NCBI RefSeq assembly: GCF_020283565.1
Contig: NC_060061.1
Location: 44,615,362-44,679,361, forward strand
Length of the DNA: 64,000 nucleotides
Reading direction: 5' to 3'
From: Trifolium pratense
Taxonomy: Eukaryota > Streptophyta > Magnoliopsida > Fabales > Fabaceae
Under the pieces are notes generated by a model. That model did not search any database. It had not been told where the DNA came from and was given only the letters and a program-made list of their open reading frames with translations. Position numbers and translations under genes: made by a program. The number at the start of each line of letters is the position of its first letter. Position 1 is the stretch's first letter. Below are positions 33,341-44,769 of this stretch, one piece after another.

Positions 33341-33887
33341 CTCTTGCGACAAAGGCATTTTCATCTCCGCGACTGCTCCCCTGAACTTTCATGCGTACTC
33401 AGATGCGGACTGGGCGGGTGACAAAGATGATTACATCTCTACCACTGGTTACCTGCTCTATCTTGGCGACACCCCCATCTCTTGGAGTTCCCGCAAGCAA
33501 CGCTCGGTTGCTCGATCATCCACTGAAGCTGAATATAAAGCCTTGGCCGACACGGCCAGTGAACTCCTTTGGGTACTCTCTTTGTTCACTGAACTTGGTC
33601 ACACTCCTACAGCTGGTCCTGTCATCTACTGCGACAATCTTGGTGCTACACATCTGAGTGCTAATCCTGTCTTCCACTCCAGAATGAAGCACATAGCCTT
33701 AGCTTATCACTTTGTCCGTGAAAACGTTCAACGTGGCCGTTTTCGTGTTTCCTTCGTCTCTACCAACGACCAGCTTGCTGACATTCTCACCAAGCCTCTG
33801 CTTCGCCCCCGGTTCGAGTTTCTACTATCCAAGTTGCATCTTTCTTCCAGGTCGCCCAACTTGCGGGAGGATATCAAGCATAATTAG
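33341..33887 (+). pseudogene. Copia polyprotein, part 2: RNase H
   Basis: This continues the frame of 17686-21247. It begins within RNase H and shows HAYSDADWAGD, SSTEAEYKALA, IYCDNLGATHLS and HIALAYHFVRENV, ending with ADILTKPL and a stop at 33885-33887, just inside the 3' LTR. It is separated from the catalytic RT only by the two CACTA elements and the 10-bp spacer (24839-24848). Confidence 0.93.
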
Positions 33888-34080
33888 TATTTAATTATTA
33901 TCATTATTATTTTAGGATTTATATAAAGTCTATAGAGTCAATCACCTTAATTATTGGAGATATTTGTTCCTTAATTTACTCCATAATTTACTCCAATTAG
34001 GTTACTATACTTGTGTATATATACACCTCTTGTAAACTCTCAAAAGTAATGCAATATACAACTTTATTCATTCTTTTATA
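33872..34080 (+). repeat. Copia 3' LTR
   Basis: 209 bp, TATCAAGC...TTTTATA, preceded by a purine tract and followed by TSD GTTGT. Confidence 0.92.
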
Positions 34081-34774
34081 GTTGTTACTATTGATTTTGT
34101 GATAACAGTATTGGCTATGGTGTTGTTGTTGGAGAAGGTGATGATTTTGATGATGTTCAGGGAGGAGAAAAACGCAGCAATGTTGCTGCTGCTTTTTTTT
34201 GTGTGTTTCTTTTTGGTTCTCCCCTCTATTTTCTTGTCCGTCCTCCTCCTTTTTTCTCTGAAATTACTCTCCATTTATACCAAGAGGATTAGTATTGAGT
34301 AGTCAAGAATGGTAAGGACAGACTCTTAATTTCTTTTTAATTCCTTAGGTGAGAATTTGGAAAGAACTTGAAGATGGGAGCTTGAATCAAGGATGGAGAT
34401 TGATATTACACCAAGCTCTTGCTTGTTTCTGCGTCACCAGGAGCGCGCATCATCTGTTTCTTTTATTTGCCTTTTTGTTTGATTTTTGTTACTAATAATA
34501 ATAATAACAATAATGATAATAATAAACGAAAATAAATACTAAACATATTTTTTGGATTTTTTCAAGAAAGTTACTAAAAAAGAAAAACAACTTAAACAAA
34601 GTGAAATATTTATAAAAAAGACATTAATGGGACTTGAACATGCAACCTCGCACTTGAAACTCTTTGAACGCTCTTTTTACTACCAAATTGACTAATTCAC
34701 ATAATTGAAAAATAACGCGAAAAACAATCCATATGATAGTAAAAGATAGACAAAATTTGGGGTATGACAGTGTG

Positions 34775-36083
34775 TACCCGATGTGCCCGAATTGAAGAAG
34801 ATGATTTTGGAAGGTCATAGAAGTGGAATGAGTATTCATCCGGGAGTAACCAAGATGTATCAAGATTTGAAGAAGTTGTTTTGGTAGCCAGGAATGAAGA
34901 GACAAATTTCTGAGTTTGTTTATGCTTGTCTAGTTTGTCAGAAGTCGAAGATTGAGCATCAGAAACCGTCTGGTTTGTTGCAACCTTTGTTTATACCGGA
35001 ATGGAAGTGGGATAACATTGCTATGGATTTTGTGGGAGGTTTGCCCAAGACTACGAAAGGTAACGAAGTGATTTGGGTGGTAGTGGATCGTTTGACGAAA
35101 GCCGCACATTTTATTGCTATTAAGAAAGGTACTTTGGTGCCTAAGTTGGCCGAGATCTATGTGGAACAAGTTGTGAAGTTGCATGGTATTCCGTCGAGTA
35201 TTGTTTCGGATCGAGATCCAAGGTTTACTTCGAGATTTTGGGAAAGTTTGCAAGTGGCTTTAGGGACTAAGTTGAGGTTGAGTTCGGCTTATCATCCTCA
35301 GACGGATGGACAATCAGAAAGTACAATACAATCTTTGGAAGATTTGTTGAGAGCTTGTGTTTTGGAGCAAGGAGTAAGTTGGGATTCGTGTTTGCCGTTG
35401 ATCGAGTTCACGTACAACAATAGTTTTCATTTGAGTATTGGTATGGCACCTTTTGAAGCTTTGTATGGGAGGAGGTGTAGAACACCGCTTTGTTGGTTTG
35501 AATCCGGAGAGAGTATGATTCTTGGTTCGGAGATTGTGCAAGAGACTACGGAAAAGATTAGAATGATTCGAGAGAAGATGAAAGTGTCTCAAAGTCGTCA
35601 AAAGATCATGTTTTCTTAAGAGTTACATCGACTAACGGAATTGGACGTGCTTTGAAGTCGAGGAAGTTGACGTCGAGGTTTATTGGTCCTTATCAAATTT
35701 TGAAAAGAGTGGGGAAGGTGGCGTATAAGATTGCTTTACCGCCATCATTGGCGAATTTGCACGATGTGTTTCACGTGTCACAATTGAGAAAGTATGTTAG
35801 AGACCCGTCACATGTGATTGAATCGGATGTTGTTCAAGTGAGGGATGACTTAACCGTCGAGACTATACCTTTACGGATCGAAGGAAGAGAAGTGAAGAAG
35901 TTGAGAAACAAAGATATCGCCTCGGTGAAGGTGGTTTGGGGAGGACCCGCCGGTGAGAATGCGACTTGGGAATTGGAGAGCAAGATGATGAGTTCGTATC
36001 CAGAGTTATTTCCAGGTAATTTTCGAGGGCAAAAATTCTTTAAGGAGGGTAGAGTTGTAACGACCCAATTTTCAAATTATTAG
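34775..36083 (+). pseudogene. Tekay polyprotein, part 2: integrase and chromodomain
   Basis: It resumes at VPDVPELKK right after the GTGTG duplication, though the frame across the insertion point does not match simply, so a small indel predates or accompanied it. Integrase zinc region (HRSGMSIHPGV, CLVCQKSK), DDE core (MDFVGG about 35023, SDRDPRFTS about 35206, E in TDGQSEST about 35310). TAG at about 34888 replaces a conserved Trp codon. Near 35605 the frame shifts and residues are missing between QSRQK and DHVFLRV. From 35620 the C-terminal domain (RFIGPYQILKRVGKVAYKIALP) and chromodomain (VKVVWGGPAGENATWELESKM) follow. The frame runs into the LTR and stops at 36083. Non-functional. Confidence 0.88.
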
Positions 36084-38559
36084 TTTTTGTGTGTTAAAAT
36101 ATTTTATTGACGTGACATTTTAAATAAGTTAATAACTTTAGTTATTTATCGAATACTTTAATTGGGCCAAGCTTTTGGGCTTAAGGCCCAATGGGCCTTA
36201 TGGACTAGTGGGGGCGCCCATATAGTCATGGGTAGAGAGAGAAATTCATTTTTCTCTTGTTGTTGAGAAGTGTAGAGAGAAGGGAGAGCTCAAGAGAAGC
36301 TAGGGCAAGGAAAGGAAGAGATTCAAGATCAATCTTCGAGTTTTTCTTCGAATCCAGGTATGGGAGTAGGTTTCATAATCGTGGGTGACTCGAGGAAGGG
36401 GAGAATGTCGATTTCTCCTCACCCGAACTTCCTCCACCCCATTTTCGTTTTAGTTTGAATGGATTTTCTTAATGGAAATCGATTCTAAGGTTCATAACAT
36501 GTTTAACATGCTTTTATCATGATGTATGAACGAATTTATTGGATAAAAATGAAGTTTATGGATGATTAAACTCAAGAACTTTGTGTTCTTGAGAGTTTTG
36601 AGTAAAAGTGTTCAATTCTTACTTTTTCGATGTTTATGATGTAGATCTATGAAATGAACCGTCCTTTTGAGTCTATACATGTTGGTTACACGTGAAATCG
36701 AACTTATTTGGGATCTGGAACAAGAAAAATGAGATTTATGAGTAGATTATGAGTCTTTGTAAAAAATGAGTCTTGAATTATAAAATAAGTGATTATAGGT
36801 GGTAACAAGTTGTTCTTAAGTGTTTTTGATCATATATAAATGTGGTAAATGATGTATGTGTGTTTTTGGGTCATAATAAGTGCTTATATGTGAAAATAAG
36901 TGATTATTTGGTCTTTGCTCAGGAAAACTCGAAAATCACTCTGCGTCCGGCGCCTGGCTCAGCTTTTTCCGAGCCTGGCGCAGCTTTTCTGGGGAGCTTG
37001 CAGGTCCCTGCGCCTGGCTCAGCTTTTTCCGAGCCTGGCGCAGCTTTTCTGGGGAGCTTGCAGGTCCCTGCGCCCGGCTCAGCTTTTCCTGCGCCCGACT
37101 CAGCTCAGTCAATTTCTGCGTTGACCTTTGGTTGACCGTTGACTTTTGACTTTTGACGGTTTATGTACCCGAAACCCATTTTACTCGATTTTTCGCGTAG
37201 ATTCCGATTCCGTAGTTTGTTTGGTGAGATAATGTATGCTTAATAAAATTAGCTTATGTTTTTGGTATTGTGTTAAATTGCAAGTGAATACATTGTATGT
37301 AATAAACGATGTATGTTGATAGTATGATTTAATTGTGTTCTTATGCAATTATTTGTTGATGTTGTGTGATGATTATAAAGGGAGAATATTAAGATTGAGG
37401 TATCTTAATAAAGAAGTAAGTTGAATTATATTCACTTAATAAATGAAGAAGAGCTATATGCTAACTAAATGTGAGTGAATTCATGATATATATACATGCA
37501 TTCATGAATTATATAGGATATTGGATATTCCAATAAAGAAGTATATCGGATTATATTTATCTGAAAAAGAGGGATATTAGAGGTGAGATACTCTAATAAA
37601 GAAGATGGTACCACATGTAATAATTAATAATTTAGAGATCGACATATTATATGAAATTAGAACACACTTACTTGAATCAACAATCATGTTTACCGAAATA
37701 GCCGATATCGGAATCACCGATACATTAGACAAGGTCTTCCTCTGCCTGATCACATGCTCCAGTCTTTGAGGTCTTTGATGGGGAAGACAACAAATGAGCT
37801 TACTGTGTTTTGTACGTGACGGCAAAGGGGACCTAGCCAATCTTATATAAGATCACAACCCTAGTACCACCCATCATGGACTCTAGAGTTGGGCCTACAC
37901 TTTGTTTCTACACAAATCAGAATTAGTGTTCAAGCCCATTATTACTGATCACAATTATCGGGCTTAAGCATCATCAAATGGATCACAACAACATCAACCC
38001 GTTTTTAATAAAACCAAAACTCACAATTGATTGCAGCCCACATAATATTGGAAAATATTCTAACATTCTCCCACTTGGGCAAAATCAATTGTATATTTTT
38101 AATTTGAGAAAACATTTTGAAAACGACTCTCGGGTTGATAACATATTTTAATGTGGCCACAATGATCCCAAGATGCAACATCTAATTAAGACTCCATCCA
38201 ACAAAAGTTAAATGATATCGAATCATGGCGGCAATTATATCGTTATTGATACAATACCTTCCATAGTTACAAATACCACCAAACTCCGTCGATTAGTCAT
38301 TCGTGTAGAGTGTAGCGAGAAAATGATATGTTTGTGATCTCAACCATTCTATCATTTTCTTCGTCAGTCCTCAATTTCTCTCAAATGCATTAAAGCTAGA
38401 GAAATTATATGGTCCATAAGATACCACAAGTCCAAGCTCCAAAACAATGTTGACTACCGCGGTATAATGTTCTAATCAACATCGAGCTCCAATATTTTAG
38501 ACATAATTTCTCTCAAATGCCTCAAAGCCAAAGAAATTACATGGTTCTTAAGATACCAT

Positions 38560-38790
38560 AATGCCTCAGCTCCAAAATAGTGTTGATCAACGGCTAAGTG
38601 ATCCCGACAACACTGAGCTTATTTATTTATGTTTTCACATAATGTCTCAGCTCCAAAATAGTGTTGATCACCGGCATAGTGATCCCAACAACACTGAGCT
38701 ATAATATTTATTTATACAATGCCTCAGCTCCAAAATAGTGTTGATCACCGGCATAGTGATCCCAACAACATTGAGCTCAAATATTTTTAT
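38560..38790. repeat. Short tandem-like repeats inside the LARD-like element
   Basis: The motif AATGCCTCAGCTCCAAAATAG with TGTTGATCACCGGCATAGTGATCCCAACAACA occurs three times between about 38560 and 38780, with a weaker copy near 38430. Non-coding. Confidence 0.7.
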
Positions 38791-41700
38791 ATTTCAAATT
38801 TCAAATAATTTCAAATTTATAAAAGGAGTTAATATAAAATTCAAACTCCCACTAATCAAGCATATCAAGAGAATATAAGTTATCTCCCACTAATCAAGTG
38901 ATCTATGATGTATTAAAACCAAATTGGATTAGTATTATCATAAGAGGCCAATATAATAGTACAATCACCTTTGGGCAGAATGCACTCACTAGGGATAAAA
39001 AAAAAAAAAAAACCTAGTCAAAACCTCATATGAGTTAATCAATGAGTATACATTGAACTTTGAAATTTGTCACCTTTAGGCAGGCAAATTCCTCCGATCA
39101 ATACATCCTCCAATAACTTCATCTAAAATTAATTTTTAATCGTAACATATGATAATCACCTTTGGGCAGAAAACTACATTTTACAATTAAAAACATTCCT
39201 CAAACTATAAAGAAAATCTCATCAATCGATATAAGCGGTCCCACTTTGGTGGTAACAGTTTATACCAACGCACAAAATTCTCTTGCATAGGAATCAATAA
39301 TTAAAAAACACATTCCTCAAACTACAAAGAAAAGTTTCATCAAATCAATAATATAAGCGGTTCCACTTTGGTGGTAACGGCCTATATTAATGCATGAAAT
39401 CTCTTGCATAGGAATCATTATCTTTTGTCTCTGGTCAAAATACAACTCAGTAAAAATATGCATCATTTAAATGCATCTAAACTGATAACTCATTATATTT
39501 TAATTTGCATTCTCAACATGTCTTGAATTATTCAATGCGGAAAAATAGTATTTGAGGGGAGAGATCATTACTGTGAATCAGTCAACTCAATATAATAAAT
39601 AAATAATTTATGCAGCGGAATAATATGAGACTTCATTTGAAATATTATTGAGGATATAAAGCAAATAGTCCCGAACTTTTATAAATAACATAGGACTCCT
39701 CAATATAAGTCTCTATAAACATTTATAAATAGTTGACATGTAAAACTCTCCCACTTGATAGAGAATTATAGTTGAATTACCAATCAAAAAGTGTTAAAAT
39801 ATTTAAACAAATACTCAACTATTTTCTCTATCACACAATGGACATGTCAAACAATGTCACACTAAATTTATATTTTTCCATAATAGAACTCTCAAAATAT
39901 TAAACTTGAAATACTCCCACTCATTAGAGTAAAATTTTAAAATCGGAGTATATAACAAAAAATCAATTAATGATTATATAGAGAGTTTATAATTTAGAAT
40001 ATTCCGGAAAAACAATAAAACTTTCATATATAATTGCACATTTATCATTTTAAAAAAAAAGGAGCTAGTAGATAATGTTGGAAAACAAATTTCTCCTTAT
40101 ATGCAATTATATAACAAGTCACAAGAGGATAAATAATTACACCACTAACCTCTAAGAGTGTGACTTTTTCATCCTTGCAAATAGAGTCAATAAGCTTTTG
40201 TTGATGACTTTACGATTATCATAAGATATTTGACAGTGTCATCTCAAACAGCCACAAATCAGACAAACCGTTATATATCATGATAAAATGACTTTAATAA
40301 TAAATCAATGCAAGAATAATTCAATTTTCAATTGCCTTAATAATTGCTCAAATTTACGCTAGGAAATCTCCAATAATTATTTTGCTCTTATTAAGTTCAG
40401 CCAATTATTTCAAAATTATCCTATACTTTGAATTGGCAATTAAATAATAGCAATTATAGAGATAGTATATAAATAGATCGTGAACAATGTCTTGCATCCA
40501 CAGAAGCAATATACTTGAGTTAATTAAACTTAATCATATGTAACATATGAAATTAAGTATTTCTTGAAAAATAATCTGATCATCTATGAGCAGATAAGTG
40601 GGAGAAAATATGAATTATAGCAACATCCAAAATTAATAGTCTTGTTGACTTACACGGCAAATTTATAATACAATCCGTGTATTAACCGAAAAGTTATACT
40701 TTAGAGTTCAGACTATGCACGATGCATCAATAAACAAAATATATGAAAACAAATATCAGGGCACCATAAAATAAGAAACAAATATTTGAAGCTTTATTTG
40801 CCTATGCACATCCAAAGATGGCTTCACCATAAGATAAATAATAATATAGTAATAATAAAATAAAGCTTCACCAACTGAAAATAAGGCATAATACATCTTT
40901 AATGTTTCAAACTAATATTGAAACCAAATAGCATCATAATAATCCGATTGGATTAACATAGAATCTGAGCACACGAATAACAAATTTACAAAATATTTAT
41001 AAATTCATATTCATATTTGGTGTCACAATTAACAAATTTGAGCCTAAAATAAATTCTCTATTATAACTTTTTTAATAAAATATTTCACATTAGTGTTGCT
41101 ACAAAAAAAAAAAATCACAAATAATATTTTAGGCTCAAATCATGAGAATCCATGATTTATATTTATATACAATTCTCACATTAATCACCAAATATAGAAA
41201 TTTCTCAAAATAATCTCATTCCCAAAATCAAGAATATATTTATTAAAACAATCAAATATTCTTGTTCTGGACATATAAATGTTATAGGTGTGTATGATAT
41301 CATAATTTTATTCCAAATAAAATATCAAATTAGATGATTTTAAGGAATAAAATAAAATTCCTTAATGACACTTTAAATGTGGGAGTATGAGAAAAATTTG
41401 CAAACAAATTTCACACAAGAAAAATATATCGGTGTCATATAAAAAGAGTAAGGAATATTTCTCACAAAAATAATTGGTGCCGTAAAACCGAATTGAATTC
41501 ACTCATTAATTGTTTATGCTCAGACAATATACACACCAATAAATCAAATATCAAAAATTAAAACAAAAGAAATAATTATCACACTTTCATGTCCACCCAA
41601 TTTTGGTATACTGATTGATATATACACAAAATTGAAATTTGACCAATAAGCTTAAATTGAAATTTGGAACCAAATCCTTTTGTTCCTAAGCTGAAAATAA

Positions 41701-42591
41701 TAAATGGTGCATCACAAAATTATAGAAGAAAACCCATCACATGCACTGAATACTGAAAAGTGTGAGTGACCAAAACACATGATTACAGTAACCATCGCAC
41801 AATAATCACATTAAGATGCTGGAAAATATGTTTAGAAAGGATTACTCCGTATAGTTACATGAATGTTTCTCGTGAAAACAATACAATTATATTCCTTATA
41901 ATAAAGAAATTTATGGCTTCAAGCTATAAACAGAAAATAGCCATGAATATTGATTTTACTTTTGCAAGTATCAAAACCTATTAAGTTTTCCCGTTGTTTT
42001 TCTGACGCTAGCACTTTTGAGGGTATTGATAAAATAAAATTGTAAACCGCTCAACTTAACAATTGTGCGTCCAAACATAGGGAAACCAAATATTAAATAA
42101 TTTCAATTTCACATAGGAAAATTTGGCTGTTCCAAAATAAGCAGAGTTCATGATCTTGCGATTCATTAACATAAATAAATAGATCCTTAATATATGGTCA
42201 AACCTTGAATTAAAAGTATCCCCGATACAAATCCAAATCGTGAACGAAAAAATTCTTGATAATAAAAGACGATTGACTTTGATTTCAATGAGGAAATAAT
42301 CATGAACCAGAAAAAGCAAACCAGCAAGAGACAAATAATACATTGATCTTTCAAGACAAGGAGACCACTATTTTCAAATTATCAAATTGAAACAATTAAC
42401 ATGTTGCCCATGTATATATAAACCACCGATCATACGATTCATGTAGAAATCAAATTTGAAGGTTTCACCATTAAAAATATATGAAACACTTATGAGTGAC
42501 ATCGTCACAAAAAACTCAGTCGCTAGAATCGTATGATACAAAGAAAACAACCTTGTATTCACAAATTAGGGTTCTAAATCATATAGTAATA

Positions 42592-42603
42592 GCTCTGATA
42601 CCA
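42592..42603 (-). other. Primer-binding site of the LARD-like element
   Basis: TGGTATCAGAGC on the minus strand, complementary to the initiator-Met tRNA 3' end. Confidence 0.85.
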
Positions 42604-43965
42604 CATGTAATAATTAATAATTTAGAGATCGACATATTATATGAAATTAGAACACACTTACTTGAATCAACAATCATGTTTACCGAAATAGCCGATATCG
42701 GAATCACCGATACATTAGACAAGGTCTTCCTCTGCCTGATCACATGCTCCAGTCTTTGAGGTCTTTGATGGGGAAGACAACAAATGAGCTTACTGTGTTT
42801 TGTACGTGACGGCAAAGGGGACCTAGCCAATCTTATATAAGATCACAACCCTAGTACCACCCATCATGGACTCTAGAGTTGGGCCTACACTTTGTTTCTA
42901 CACAAATCAGAATTAGTGTTCAAGCCCATTATTACTGATCACAATTATCGGGCTTAAGCATCATCAAATGGATCACAACAACATCAACCTGTTTTTAATA
43001 AAACCAAAACTCACAATTGATTGCAGCCCACATAATATTGGAAAATATTCTAACACCACATGCATTAGAAATGTCTAGGGTGACATTCATGAAGTTGAAG
43101 CATTAGAGTTACATTAGGTTATGTGTACCTTTATGTGATAAGTGATATGTGACACATGTTTGGCTAATTGTGATAATTGATAATTGATGTTTGAGTATTC
43201 GATTATATGTGTTTAAGAACTTATAATTGGATGATAGATGTTGATGTATATGTATAATTGTGATGTATGCATATGTTAAGAAGGAGTGTTTAAGTACCGT
43301 TTTACTTACACTTATACTTTGATTATGTGATCTAACTCTCATGCTTTGTGTTATGTGCTGGACCGTTGGGGGTTCAGATTCTCAGGTTGAGGATCCGGCT
43401 CAGAGTTAGAGGCGTTGCTTGTGCTTAGTGTAGCACACTTTTTGGTGAGGGGTTTAGCTTAGAATACTCCTTTAGATATTTGTATATCTTTTGATGGGTT
43501 GTATAGAATTGCTCTGATTAGGTGTTTACCGTGTCGGGTTATTCGCTTGAATTGTATTAAGCCCATGATGGCATATTTGACCTTGCTAATCCTTACTTTT
43601 GTTGTAAACATAATATCCTTGTTGTTTTTTTTTTTGGTGTATCATAATATCCTTGTTGTTGATATGGCCTAGAGCCTAGGGATATTGTGTGAACAATATG
43701 GTTATTGTATGATATGCACAATGAACTATATTTGATTTTAATTTCCGCTGTGCTAGCATGATTTAATTCTGCTGTGGTTTTGTATTATAATCGTGACGCC
43801 TTAATTTCTTAAGTGTTTTATTTATTTATATTCAATAGATTTGCGTTAAGGGGTTTGGGTGTTACAATTAACCCCTCATTTGACTGATTAGATAGTTGTC
43901 TCTGCATGATGCATTGTTATTTCAAGACTGATCTATAACTCTATGATTTTATGAATACTTTGCAG

Positions 43966-44769
43966 GCTCGTTCCTCCCATTGAAGTTGCGAGGGCCATTA
44001 ATTATGCAATACGAAATCAGTGACGAGTTCTTGAAATTCTTCCATCAAAATAAGACCACCGAGCTTCGTCAAGAGGCAGAGCGGTCTACACCTCAAGCCG
44101 CAAGGATCATATTGAAGTGGCACTTGAACTTGTAAGTATTAAATTCACATGTAAACAACTTCATTATAATTAAATTATTACATGTACCTCTGATTAAAAA
44201 ATTATGTAGGATGTGAAAAGTATATGTCCTGCCAATTTTAATTGTAGCATCTCCTTGGCTCTTTAGGTAGAAAGTAGAAAGTAGTATAATGATATTCCAA
44301 AACAAATATAGATTCATTTTGGGACAAGGAAGAATTAAAATCTATCCAAATACAATTAAAGGACACTTGTAATTACTTGAATATGCAGCAACAACAATAG
44401 TGTTGAGATTTATTATAATCCTAGTGCATATTACTCCCACTTTTTTGGCTTTGATTAATGTGTATTCATAGTGCAATTATAATTTCCTTTTCTAGCATTA
44501 GTTCAAAGCTTACGCAGCTTCAGTTAGGAGAATGCACTGACACAACCACCACCGTTAAGAGCAACGTTGAGACATTTACTCAAGGTTTATAACTTACATA
44601 GCAGTTTTACTTGTTTGTTTCTTTGTAACTGTTTTAACTCCACGATTATACATGGATTGCCAAATTTTGTTGGCTCATGCATTTACATTCAATGAAATCT
44701 CCTTTATCTCTTGCATATATATGTTCCACCAGTTGACACTGCTGTCACCACCTTATTGTTGGACTTTAG
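43966..44769 (+). pseudogene. Three exon-like segments of an unrecognised gene
   Basis: 43966-44131 (TTTGCAG acceptor, GTAAGT donor), 44496-44584 (TTCTAG acceptor, GTTTAT donor) and 44733-44769 (CACCAG acceptor, GTATTC donor) join with matching phases into one frame without stops. It starts SFLPLKLRGPLIMQYEIS, continues ARIILKWHLN at the first junction and includes DTAVTTLLLDF in the third. Other frames of the first segment are closed. I do not recognise the family. The segments start 100 bp after the Tekay right LTR, so upstream exons may have been lost to the nested block; no downstream end was identified. Short exons make chance openness possible. Confidence 0.35.

Larger units (their letters stand above)
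17387..34080 (+). mobile_element. Ty1/Copia retrotransposon with non-canonical TA...TA LTRs
   Basis: Two 209-bp LTRs (17387-17595 and 33872-34080) differ at only two positions I can see, so the insertion is recent. Both start TATCAAGC and end TTTTATA, and TSD GTTGT flanks the element (17382-17386 and 34081-34085). The primer site TGGTATCAG follows the left LTR directly, and a purine tract GCGGGAGGA precedes the right LTR. Domain order gag-protease-integrase-RT-RNase H is Copia. Two CACTA elements sit in the polyprotein gene. Without them the element would be about 4.6 kb. Confidence 0.95.
15828..34769 (+). mobile_element. Ogre/Tat-like solo LTR (2.24 kb net), split by Copia
   Basis: Begins TGCGAAGCGGG and ends GGGGTATGACA, with TSD GTGTG. 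Diagnostic stretches near the left are AGTCGCCACCGAA and GTGAGGGGAAGGTATTAGCACC, familiar from legume Ogre/Tat LTRs. After removing the Copia element (17387-34080) and its duplicated 5 bp, 2243 bp remain with no coding, primer site or second LTR. It is therefore a solo LTR formed before the Copia inserted. Left part 15828-17386 and right part 34081-34769 hold no gene. Small ORFs there (e.g. 17038-17320) cross LTR leader sequence and have no domain. Confidence 0.82.
37616..43055 (-). mobile_element. Complete coding-free LTR element (LARD-like), minus orientation
   Basis: Two 450-bp LTRs (37616-38065 and 42606-43055) differ by one base that I can find (C/T near 38000/42990), so insertion was very recent. 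TSD CCACA flanks it (37611-37615 and 43056-43060). On the minus strand the primer site TGGTATCAGAGC (42603-42592) follows the right-hand LTR by two bases, and a purine tract AAGTGGGAGAA precedes the left-hand LTR, so the element runs right to left. The 4.5-kb interior is AT-rich without gag or pol and is studded with repeated motifs (e.g. GCCTCAGCTCCAAAATAGTGTTGATCA near 38560-38770, CACCTTTGGGCAG near 38970-39165). Mobilised in trans if active. Confidence 0.92.
14425..43866 (+). mobile_element. Tekay-type Ty3/gypsy chromovirus, decayed and nested-into
   Basis: Coding remains run from reverse transcriptase to chromodomain (14425-15822 and 34775-36050), then a right LTR. The 5' LTR end, primer site, gag, protease and RT N-terminus are missing. 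An Ogre-like solo LTR with everything nested in it (15828-34769) splits the polyprotein between RNase H and integrase. A chromodomain-like tail (GREVKKLRNKDIASVKVVWG) places it among chromoviruses. The right LTR ends ...GGGTGTTACA at 43866. Confidence 0.85.
36056..43866 (+). repeat. Right LTR of the Tekay element (2.37 kb net)
   Basis: TGTAACGACC...GGGTGTTACA, interrupted by the coding-free LTR element at 37616-43055. It contains a 60-bp tandem duplication (36955-37085, CCTGGCTCAGCTTTTTCCGA unit, GC-rich) that makes the spurious ORFs at 36842-37135. No gene. Confidence 0.82.

Noticed and set aside
36842..37135. ORF with a repeated APGSAFSEPGAAFLGSLQVP-like segment
   Set aside because: Comes from a 60-bp tandem duplication in the Tekay LTR; no start context or homology.
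37577..37840. Identical 80-residue minus-strand ORFs at 37577 and 42579
   Set aside because: They lie in the two LTRs of the LARD-like element, which explains the identity; no domain.
11741..43866. Left and right Tekay LTRs as one clean insertion
   Set aside because: Flanking 5-mers differ (CTAGC and ATTAA) and the left LTR is truncated; rearrangement or two elements cannot be excluded.
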